The notes beneath the pieces are model-generated. The model did no database searches. It was not told the DNA's origin and saw only the letters and a program-made list of their open reading frames with translations. A stretch of DNA of 9,868 bases from Nitrospinota bacterium (GTDB lineage: Bacteria > Nitrospinota > Nitrospinia > UBA9942): assembly GCA_003489165.1 (NCBI GenBank), contig DNJG01000018.1:576-10443 (forward strand), in the 5' to 3' direction. Positions 1 to 5,552 of the stretch are shown piece after piece. Position 1 is the stretch's first letter; every line of letters begins with the position of its first letter. Made by a program: the position numbers and the translations under genes.

Positions 1-29
1 TTTTTTAACAGGAAAGGGGGTGAAAGATA

Positions 30-338
30 ATGGCAAAGAAACTATATGTAGGAAATATATCCTATCAGACAACAGAGGATGATTTGAATACTCTATTCAG
101 TCAGGCTGGCAATATTGAGTCTGTTAAGATAATCAATGACCAATATTCCGGACGTTCAAAGGGATTTGGTTTTGTTGAATTCGCCACACAGGATGAGGCA
201 GATAAGGCAGTATCCATGTTTAACGGGTACACACTGGGTGAAAGAAAGTTGATTGTTAATGAGGCAAGGCCGCAGGCTCCAAAGAGGAGCGGTGGTGGTT
301 TTGGCGGTGGTGGCGGAGGAAGAGGCCGTAGATTTTAA
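30..338 (+). CDS. RRM-domain RNA-binding protein with glycine-rich tail
   Basis: This 102-residue protein is a single RNA recognition motif plus a short tail, the layout of the small bacterial Rbp proteins best known from cyanobacteria. The RNP2 motif LYVGNI lies at residues 5-10 and the RNP1 motif KGFGFVEF at 44-51; their aromatic residues are those that stack on RNA bases in this family. The last 15 or so residues (about 88-102) are almost all Gly, Arg and Phe, an RGG-like tail that usually adds non-specific RNA binding. It is expected to act in the cytoplasm as an RNA chaperone, often cold-induced; that role comes from the family. The start is supported by a purine-rich Shine-Dalgarno sequence (AAGGGGG, about positions 14-20). 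rpsU begins 39 bp downstream on the same strand, so the two are probably cotranscribed. The promoter and most of any 5' UTR lie outside the window. Confidence 0.95.
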   Translation: MAKKLYVGNISYQTTEDDLNTLFSQAGNIESVKIINDQYSGRSKGFGFVEFATQDEADKAVSMFNGYTLGERKLIVNEARPQAPKRSGGGFGGGGGGRGRRF

Positions 339-377
339 TTTCGGTTTGTAAATGCTTAGACTCTAATAAGGAGATAA

Positions 378-560
378 ATGGAAGTAAGGGTTTTTAATAA
401 TCAGGTTGAAAAGGCCTTAAGAATTCTAAAGAGGAAACTCTCTCAGGATGGCATAATGCGAGAGCTTCGGAATCGGGAAGCTTATGAGAGGCCTAGCGAC
501 AAGAGAAAGCGAAAACAGAAGGAGGCGAAGAGGCGAAAATTTAAGACAGTGAGTTGGTAA
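378..560 (+). CDS. rpsU: 30S ribosomal protein S21
   Basis: The gene encodes a 60-residue, strongly basic protein with the S21 pattern: an N-terminal segment (MEVRVFNNQVEKALRILKRK) followed by a region with YERPSDKRKRK and a run of Lys/Arg towards the C-terminus (about 38-55). S21 sits on the platform of the 30S subunit near the anti-Shine-Dalgarno end of 16S rRNA and helps start translation on natural mRNAs. The length is normal for bacterial S21. A good ribosome binding site (AAGGAG, 368-373) precedes the ATG. The RRM gene ends 39 bp upstream with no evident terminator between, so a two-gene operon is likely. The next gene is convergent and ends only 9 bp after this stop; no convincing terminator fits in that gap. 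Confidence 0.95.
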   Translation: MEVRVFNNQVEKALRILKRKLSQDGIMRELRNREAYERPSDKRKRKQKEAKRRKFKTVSW

Positions 561-569
561 AAGGTTACT

Positions 570-1445
570 TTACTGGATAAAATAGCTGTGGGGGATGTTG
601 TAAACTGCGATAGTTAATATAATACCTAAAATAACAAGATAGGAAAAATTATTGTCGCTGATTACATTCCCCTTCCCAACCTCTAATCCATAAAATTCAC
701 CCTTCATTAGATAGATAAGGATAACGTAATATAAGAATGTAATCAGGGATTTGTTATCTGTAATATCCCACCCGAATGGGACACCGCTCCAAGCCTGTCC
801 GAAGACTTGATGGGCAATATATCCACCGACAGGGAATGCGAAGACAAAGAATGATATAGTGCCATAAAGGACTGAGTAGAATACTAATCTGATGTTATGC
901 CTCTCTTTAGTAATAAGGTAATTTACTGCATAAAATACAGAGTGAATCCAGAGAATAACGGCTGTAATAGCTAATACAATATGGGAGATAAAGAGGATGC
1001 GGTTTGCAGTTCCCTCAAATGTAACATAAAAATTTATCTGTTTCTCTCCTTCTTGGATTCTTTCAGGTATGCTCAGAATATTGCCTGTTGTATCCTCTGC
1101 CTCTATATAATAAAACCATCTTTCACCTTTTGAAAGCCCCGTTAAGTAATCTGCATAAATAGAACCATCCTTCACCCTCTGCATTACACTCTTTTTAAAA
1201 TCCTCACCCTTTGCCTTTTTATAAAGTATCCTTACCTCTTTTATATCCACACCCTCTTTCCCACTGAAGGCTGATAGAGTTATAAGCTGTTTTCGGTTTT
1301 CAGGTGAATCGTCATCAGGGATAAATATAACCTTCATATCCCCTTTTTCATAGGGCTTTACATCAGGAATCTTAAAATGGAAAAAGATACTCAAACCAAT
1401 AATAACTATAGTAGTTATAATTATCCTTCCATTTGTTTTTGTCAT
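570..1445 (-). CDS. Conserved-looking membrane protein of unknown function, periplasmic domain plus four-helix membrane region
   Basis: I do not recognise the family of this 291-residue protein. The N-terminus has a hydrophobic helix (about 8-25), then about 120 polar residues (26-147) that should lie outside the cytoplasmic membrane. The piece around 111-123 (WFYYIEAEDTTGN) resembles the end of an Ig-like or fibronectin-III beta sandwich. Four further hydrophobic segments follow at about 149-176, 185-212, 233-249 and 266-286. The loop between the third and fourth helices of the whole protein (about 205-233) is rich in Gly, Trp and Pro and contains FGWDITDNKS, which looks like a conserved functional loop. 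No enzyme motif is evident. No Shine-Dalgarno sequence precedes the ATG. The gene lies 153 bp downstream of the M28 peptidase on the same strand and may be read from the same transcript or from its own promoter in that spacer, where TATAAT occurs. Confidence 0.75.
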   Translation of the reverse strand: MTKTNGRIIITTIVIIGLSIFFHFKIPDVKPYEKGDMKVIFIPDDDSPENRKQLITLSAFSGKEGVDIKEVRILYKKAKGEDFKKSVMQRVKDGSIYADYLTGLSKGERWFYYIEAEDTTGNILSIPERIQEGEKQINFYVTFEGTANRILFISHIVLAITAVILWIHSVFYAVNYLITKERHNIRLVFYSVLYGTISFFVFAFPVGGYIAHQVFGQAWSGVPFGWDITDNKSLITFLYYVILIYLMKGEFYGLEVGKGNVISDNNFSYLVILGIILTIAVYNIPHSYFIQ

Positions 1446-1471
1446 TTATTTTAAATCCAAAAAATGTGTGA

Positions 1472-1582
1472 AACCGCAGGTAAACACAGATTATTCAATG
1501 AATTAAAAGATATATATATCACTTTTTAAGTAAGAATTATAATACCTTTTTGTTTTATCAATGTTTATCTGTGTCTGTGGTT
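1472..1582. repeat. Imperfect inverted repeat in the spacer between two minus-strand genes
   Basis: The left arm at 1472-1491 reads AACCGCAG-GTAA-ACACAGAT. The right arm at 1567-1582 is, on the opposite strand, AACCACAGACACAGAT. Apart from the 4-base GTAA insertion the arms agree at 15 of 16 positions. They enclose about 75 bp of very AT-rich DNA that includes a perfect 12-bp palindrome (GATATATATATC, 1509-1520). There is no T-run following an arm, so it is not a typical terminator. The ACCACAGACACAGAT-type sequence resembles dispersed intergenic repeats I associate with several environmental bacterial genomes; that resemblance is from memory only. Confidence 0.6.
1536..1541 (-). promoter_or_regulatory. 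Possible -10 element upstream of the membrane protein gene
   Basis: The minus strand reads TATAAT at 1541-1536, about 90 bp upstream of the ATG at 1445. A TTGATA sequence lies upstream at 1561-1556, but the spacer is only 14 bp, too short for a normal sigma-70 promoter. The -10 hexamer is therefore a weak candidate on its own in a very AT-rich spacer. Confidence 0.25.
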
Positions 1583-1598
1583 AATACATAATTCAGAT

Positions 1599-3083
1599 TT
1601 ATTTCTTTGGAAATGGAACATAAACCTTCTTTGGCTTGTCAAATTTAATATCAGTAACAGCAATTTCATGGGTTACTTTAAATACAAGTTCAGCCACTTT
1701 TGATACCTTTTCTATGTTTACCTTTTCAACTGTATCAGTAATATTGTGAAAATCCTCATGGTAGCTGGATGTATAGTCTATTGAAGGAATACCCTTTTCG
1801 TAAAATGGGTAGTGGTCGCTTCCATAGTCAAATGCAAATTCTATTGTATCAAGAAGTTTTAATCCAATCTTCTCATTCACCCTATCATTTGATTCTTTTA
1901 AATCAGGGCTTCTCAAAGAACCAAGGATATATATTTCATCAGGTTTATTCCTTCCTATTGTGTCCATGTTAAGCATTGCAACTGTCTTCTCATAAGGAAA
2001 TGCAGGATTATTAATATAGGCACTTGCACCCTGAAGCCCCCACTCTTCACCATCAAATACAATGAATAGAATACTCCTTTTTAGCTTATTCTTTATCTCT
2101 ACAAAGGATGATGCTATTTCAAGGAGTGCGGCTACACCTGTTCCATTGTCATCAGCACCATAAAATATGTTCCCCTCTTTATCTCTACCAAGGTGATCAT
2201 AATGTGCGCTAATAATAATAACTTCATCTGATTTACCTTTTATAAGTCCGACAATATTTTTGCCTATGATAGTTCTATCATTAAATTTTATTTTTATATT
2301 TACAGAAAGACCCTCTATTAATTTCTCTCCATCTATTACTGCCATAATTACAGGTACATTTATTAGTGGCAATTTTTGTCTTGCGATAGCTGAGGTGGTT
2401 TTAATCTCCAATAATGTATCTGTCATTGATGGGTGCTGGGACTTCCATCTTTTTTGGTAAGACGGGGAAATGAATTCTGGGAAAGTAGTCAATTCATTGT
2501 AAATTGCATCAGCTGACTTTGTAACAATTATCAACCCTTTTACACCACTCTCCTGTGCAAGTTTAGCCTTTTTAATTAGCAATTCATTTCTCTTTCCACC
2601 TTCGTTGATTGTATCATCCAATACAACAACTATCTTATCCTTACATCTTCTATAATCATCTATATTAAGTCCATAGTTTGATAGGCATGTAACTCCTGAT
2701 ACCTCACTCTCTCCCGAGAAATAAAGGGGAATAAAATTCAACTTCTGTTCAAATATTTTACTGCCCATGGATAAATGATTATCACTGCTCAAATACCTTA
2801 CTTTTATCTTAAAGGATTGTAAGTAGCCTGAGTATTTATCAGAAGGCATAAGCCCATATTCAAAAAATAGACCTTCAATATATTCCCTCGCCTTTTGACT
2901 GCCGAGACTTCCCATCAGTCTCCCATCAGTCTCCTTTGATGCCAGATAGGTGATATGTTTAAGTAGATTTTTTTCAGAGATCTCTGGTAACTGCAGAGAT
3001 AAGGCAGACTCCTCTCCATATAATATATTGCAGTAAATAAGAGAGAGGGTTATAATGAAAAAGTAGACTTTGAATTTACGCAT
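1599..3083 (-). CDS. Secreted M28-family zinc metallopeptidase with probable PA-type insert
   Basis: This 494-residue protein is an exported di-zinc aminopeptidase-type enzyme of family M28. It begins with a signal peptide (basic MRKFK, then a hydrophobic stretch to about residue 21). Residues about 110-270 contain VVVLDD and a segment predicting a PA-like substrate-gating insert. The catalytic domain follows with the metal-site motifs in order: AHYDH (H294), GADDNGTG (D311/D312), FDGEEWG (E346 as the general base, E347 as ligand), NMDTIGR (D374) and GSDHYPF (H424). All expected zinc ligands are present, so it should be active. Family members release N-terminal amino acids or act on dipeptides; the exact substrate cannot be read here. 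A strong promoter-like sequence sits immediately upstream and leaves almost no 5' UTR, and no Shine-Dalgarno sequence precedes the ATG. It is divergent from the cyclase gene 43 bp away. Confidence 0.93.
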   Translation of the reverse strand: MRKFKVYFFIITLSLIYCNILYGEESALSLQLPEISEKNLLKHITYLASKETDGRLMGSLGSQKAREYIEGLFFEYGLMPSDKYSGYLQSFKIKVRYLSSDNHLSMGSKIFEQKLNFIPLYFSGESEVSGVTCLSNYGLNIDDYRRCKDKIVVVLDDTINEGGKRNELLIKKAKLAQESGVKGLIIVTKSADAIYNELTTFPEFISPSYQKRWKSQHPSMTDTLLEIKTTSAIARQKLPLINVPVIMAVIDGEKLIEGLSVNIKIKFNDRTIIGKNIVGLIKGKSDEVIIISAHYDHLGRDKEGNIFYGADDNGTGVAALLEIASSFVEIKNKLKRSILFIVFDGEEWGLQGASAYINNPAFPYEKTVAMLNMDTIGRNKPDEIYILGSLRSPDLKESNDRVNEKIGLKLLDTIEFAFDYGSDHYPFYEKGIPSIDYTSSYHEDFHNITDTVEKVNIEKVSKVAELVFKVTHEIAVTDIKFDKPKKVYVPFPKK

Positions 3084-3099
3084 CTTGTCCGATTATAAA
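3070..3099 (+). promoter_or_regulatory. Candidate promoter for the adenylate cyclase, overlapping the divergent promoter
   Basis: On the plus strand TTGAAT (3070-3075) is followed after 18 bp by TATAAA (3094-3099), 4 of 6 and 5 of 6 matches to the consensus. The expected transcript start is near 3106, about 20 bases before the ATG at 3127. The -10 shares the bases ATTATAAA with the -10 of the minus-strand promoter, and the -35 lies inside the first codons of the peptidase gene. This is weaker than the opposing promoter. Confidence 0.4.
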
Positions 3100-3120
3100 A
3101 AAGTATTCATATTTTATCAA
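3092..3120 (-). promoter_or_regulatory. Strong sigma-70-type promoter for the M28 peptidase, predicting a leaderless transcript
   Basis: On the minus strand TTGATA (3120-3115) is followed after exactly 17 bp by TATAAT (3097-3092). That is 5 of 6 and 6 of 6 matches to the consensus at ideal spacing, the best promoter in the window. Transcription would begin 6-8 bases after the -10 hexamer, at about 3086-3084, which is 1-3 bases before the ATG at 3083. The signal peptide begins right at this ATG, so a later start is unlikely. Confidence 0.7.
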
Positions 3121-3126
3121 GCAATT

Positions 3127-4584
3127 ATGTTTAGAAAGAAAATTAAAAACCTAAGCGAAATTCTTGACGAAAAAACGATAATTAAGGTCGAGCGATTGAA
3201 GAAAAGAAGAATACCAATAAGACTCAAATTCTCCGTTTTTATTACTAGTTTAATAGTCATGATTATGTTCTTATCCAGCTATCTGGTTTTCAAAGAACAG
3301 AGAAGTCAATTTACAAAACAAATGGTAAGTTTTGGTACTATTATCCTCAACAACCTATCAAATAACTGTTCCATTCCACTTCTTGAGAATGATGAGGCAT
3401 CACTTAATATACTCATTGAAGAGATATCTAAAAACAAGGATATAGTCTATGCGATGGTCATAGATAAAAAAGGGGTTATCAAGGTTCATACGGACATCAA
3501 CAAAGTTGATAAAGAATATGAGCCTTTAAAGGATACAATGGAATTGAAAAAGGATAAAGACCTTGAAATCTTGAAATATAAAGAGGGTGAAGCAGAGATT
3601 CTTGATTTCTCCATGCCTATAGAATACCAGAAGGTATCCATAGGGACTATTCATATAGGCATTTCCCTTGAAGCTCTGGAGAAGAATATAGGTGAGGTAA
3701 AATTATTTGTCATGGCAATTACCGTTTTATTTATAGTAATCGGAATTGGAATGTCGTTCTTAATAGGCACCCTATTTTCAGAGCCCATTCACAAACTTGT
3801 AGAGGGAACAAGAGAGATTAAGAATGGAAATTTTAAATATATAATAGATATTACGAGTAATGATGAGCTTGGCGATTTGACACTGGCATTTAATGACATG
3901 GCTGATGGCTTAAGAAAGAAAGAGATTATTCAGGATTCATTCGGCAAATATGTAACACCAGAGATTGTTGATATGATACTCCAGAATCCTGACGAGAAAT
4001 GGCTCAAGGGTAAAAAGTTAAATGTTACAGTTATGTTTGCTGACATAAGGGGATTTACAGCATTCTCAGAGAAAAAGGAGCCAGAGGATGTTGTTAATAT
4101 TTTAAATGAATATTTCAGTATGGCTACAGAGGTGATACAGAAGCATGGTGGACATGTGGATAAATTTGCGGGAGACGAGATAATGGTAGTATTTGGCGCC
4201 CCTATATCATATGAAGACCATTCTGTTAGGGCAGTAAGGGCTGCGGTATCTCTTCAAAATGAATTAAAGAATTTTAACTCAAGGAAAACAGGTGAAGGCA
4301 GAGAGGCAATAAATATAGGGGTAGGAATAAATTCAGGCAATGTTGTTGCAGGAAATCTTGGCTCAAGCAGAAAAATGGAATATACTGTTATAGGGGATAA
4401 TGTAAATCTTGCATCCCGCTTGACACGGGAGGCAAAGGCAAATGACATAATCATAAGTGATTCAGTTTATGAAAAAGTGGGAGATATTGCCGATGTTGAT
4501 AAACTTGAACCAGTTATGGTAAAGGGTAAGAGTATGCCTATTAAGATATACAGAGTTAAAGAGTTGAAGAGTCAAGGGGTCTAG
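3127..4584 (+). CDS. Membrane-bound class III adenylate cyclase with periplasmic sensor and HAMP domain
   Basis: From the ATG at 3127 the protein has 485 residues. A basic N-terminus precedes a transmembrane helix (about 31-55), a periplasmic region (56-190) with a CACHE-like stretch (IVYAMVIDKKGVIKVH, about 106-121), a second helix (about 191-217), a HAMP domain (about 217-270) and a class III nucleotide cyclase domain (about 298-480). The catalytic parts are complete: metal-binding D306 in FADIRGFT and D350 in KFAGDE, base-selecting K346, T420 in YTVIGD, and N427 and R431 in NLASRL. The Lys/Thr pair is typical of class IIIb adenylate (not guanylate) cyclases, so cAMP is the expected product. 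A TTG at 3070 would add 19 residues but overlaps the divergent gene and lacks a ribosome binding site; the ATG also has no clear Shine-Dalgarno sequence. The psiE-like gene follows after 40 bp. The last codons lie in a repeat element. Confidence 0.92.
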   Translation: MFRKKIKNLSEILDEKTIIKVERLKKRRIPIRLKFSVFITSLIVMIMFLSSYLVFKEQRSQFTKQMVSFGTIILNNLSNNCSIPLLENDEASLNILIEEISKNKDIVYAMVIDKKGVIKVHTDINKVDKEYEPLKDTMELKKDKDLEILKYKEGEAEILDFSMPIEYQKVSIGTIHIGISLEALEKNIGEVKLFVMAITVLFIVIGIGMSFLIGTLFSEPIHKLVEGTREIKNGNFKYIIDITSNDELGDLTLAFNDMADGLRKKEIIQDSFGKYVTPEIVDMILQNPDEKWLKGKKLNVTVMFADIRGFTAFSEKKEPEDVVNILNEYFSMATEVIQKHGGHVDKFAGDEIMVVFGAPISYEDHSVRAVRAAVSLQNELKNFNSRKTGEGREAINIGVGINSGNVVAGNLGSSRKMEYTVIGDNVNLASRLTREAKANDIIISDSVYEKVGDIADVDKLEPVMVKGKSMPIKIYRVKELKSQGV

Positions 4585-4612
4585 GAGTTAACTCCCCCAC
4601 TCCTTAACTTTT
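4567..4612. repeat. Octamer-periodic inverted repeat spanning the cyclase stop codon
   Basis: The sequence falls into 8-bp units: AAGAGTCA, AGGGGTCT, AGGAGTTA, then the mirrored ACTCCCCC, ACTCCTTA, ACTTTTAA. The turn is a perfect 12-bp palindrome (GGAGTTAACTCC, 4584-4595). The arms 4567-4589 and 4590-4612 are complementary at about 17 of 23 positions. The element covers the last codons and TAG stop (4582-4584) of the cyclase and ends just before the ribosome binding site of the next gene. It could fold in RNA between the two genes; the tail has only four Ts, so it is a poor intrinsic terminator. Confidence 0.6.
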
Positions 4613-4624
4613 AATGGAGGATTC

Positions 4625-5134
4625 ATGGAAAAAACTCGCATTGTGCAGCTAACGGATTGGCTAAGAAAATTATCAGATCTTTTTCATATAGTTATAGCTG
4701 TCTCGCTTTTAATTTCGGCAGCTTTAATTTTGATTAATGCTATTACACACTTTAAATCATTTGCCAGCGACTCGGTATCCCATTTGATAAATGAGATACT
4801 TTTTGTCTTAATAGTTATGGAGATATTTGTCACTGTTATAACTTACCTCCGTGAGCATAGGGTTACATTTCAGCCATTTCTCGTAGTGGGCATCATCGCA
4901 TCAATAAGAAAGATACTTACTATAGAGGCGCATCTATCTGTGGAAGAGGAGATTACCAGAGAAGTTTTTGTTAGAAGCATGATTGACCTCGGTGTGAATA
5001 CTGGGATTGTATTTATCCTTGTCTTTTCGTTTTATCTATTATCTAAGGCACCCGGTCCATCCGAATGTGCAGGATGTCTCGGTGTTGAGAAGGTAACAAG
5101 GAAGATAGAAGAGTTATTGAATGATAAGAAGTAA
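4625..5134 (+). CDS. PsiE-family (phosphate-starvation-inducible) membrane protein
   Basis: This 169-residue integral membrane protein resembles the PsiE family. There are four hydrophobic segments (about 18-41, 55-75, 84-100 and 122-140). The most PsiE-like region is 57-100, with EILFVLIVMEIF, the YLREHR turn and IIASIRKIL. The molecular function of PsiE is not known; in E. coli psiE is switched on by PhoB and repressed by cAMP-CRP. The protein is longer than E. coli PsiE because of a C-terminal tail of about 30 residues, which carries a CxxC pair (C148, C151) and a charged helix. The ATG has a good ribosome binding site (GGAGG, 4616-4620). The gene starts 40 bp after the adenylate cyclase and is probably cotranscribed with it. 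A likely terminator follows directly and overlaps the stop codon. Confidence 0.8.
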   Translation: MEKTRIVQLTDWLRKLSDLFHIVIAVSLLISAALILINAITHFKSFASDSVSHLINEILFVLIVMEIFVTVITYLREHRVTFQPFLVVGIIASIRKILTIEAHLSVEEEITREVFVRSMIDLGVNTGIVFILVFSFYLLSKAPGPSECAGCLGVEKVTRKIEELLNDKK

Positions 5135-5160
5135 TAGCCACTCTGGGATTATTGCTTTTT
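5129..5160 (+). terminator. Probable rho-independent terminator after the PsiE-family gene
   Basis: AAGTAATAG (5129-5137) pairs with TTATTGCTT (5149-5157) over 9 bp, including two G-U pairs, with an inner CC/GG pairing across a small bulge. The right arm runs directly into a stretch of five Ts ending at 5160. The left arm contains the TAA stop of the gene. The stem is AT-rich, so termination may be partial. It would separate the cyclase-psiE transcript from the PII gene. Confidence 0.5.
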
Positions 5161-5213
5161 AATCTAATAAATGGTAGCCTGAAACAAATTTTTAATGAGG
5201 GAGGAGGTTATAC

Positions 5214-5552
5214 ATGAAAAAAATAGAGGCAATTATCAAACCGTTTAAGCTGGATGAGGTAAAGGATAAGCTGAATGAGATAGGCATTCATGGAATAACG
5301 GTTAGTGAGGTTAAGGGGTTTGGAAGACAGAAGGGACATACGGAATTATACAGGGGTGCAGAGTATGTAGTTGATTTCCTCCCAAAGGTAAAGCTTGAGA
5401 TAGTAGTTCCCGACGATATGACAGAAAAGGTTGTTGATACACTTATTAAATCTGCCCAGACAGGGAGGATTGGCGATGGGAAGATATTTATTATGAATTT
5501 AGAGGATGCGGTAAGGATAAGGACAGGCGAGAGGGGCAATGATGCTATTTAA
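5214..5552 (+). CDS. glnB: Nitrogen regulatory protein PII
   Basis: The 112-residue protein is a standard-length PII signal protein. It begins MKKIEAIIKPFKLDEVKDKL, the first strand-helix of the fold. The T-loop is intact (about 37-55) with Y51 inside RGAEYVVDF, the tyrosine that GlnD uridylylates in proteobacteria. The B-loop is recognisable as TGRIGDGKIF (83-92), which binds ATP/ADP, and the C-terminal VRIRTGERG is also typical. The trimer senses 2-oxoglutarate and adenylate charge and controls ammonium transport, glutamine synthetase and other targets. GlnB and GlnK cannot be separated from sequence alone, and neither amtB nor glnA is adjacent. A very strong ribosome binding site (GAGGAGGT, 5201-5208) precedes the ATG. 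I found no sigma-54 promoter in the 79-bp spacer. The 3' end overlaps the convergent lipoprotein gene by 8 bp. Confidence 0.95.
   Translation: MKKIEAIIKPFKLDEVKDKLNEIGIHGITVSEVKGFGRQKGHTELYRGAEYVVDFLPKVKLEIVVPDDMTEKVVDTLIKSAQTGRIGDGKIFIMNLEDAVRIRTGERGNDAI

Noticed and set aside
550..580. Bidirectional terminator between rpsU and the convergent membrane gene
   Set aside because: Only a 5-bp AT stem (GTAAA/TTTAC) is present, without a T-run on either side.
3070..3126. TTG start extending the cyclase by 19 residues
   Set aside because: It would overlap the 5' end of the divergent peptidase gene, has no ribosome binding site, and adds residues unlike a cytoplasmic N-terminus; the ATG at 3127 begins a normal basic segment.
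5135..5213. Sigma-54 promoter upstream of glnB
   Set aside because: TGGGATTATTGC looks suggestive but has only 7 bases between GG and GC; sigma-54 promoters need 10.
5288..5539. Minus-strand reading frame inside glnB
   Set aside because: It is antisense to a fully conserved PII protein and shows no domain.
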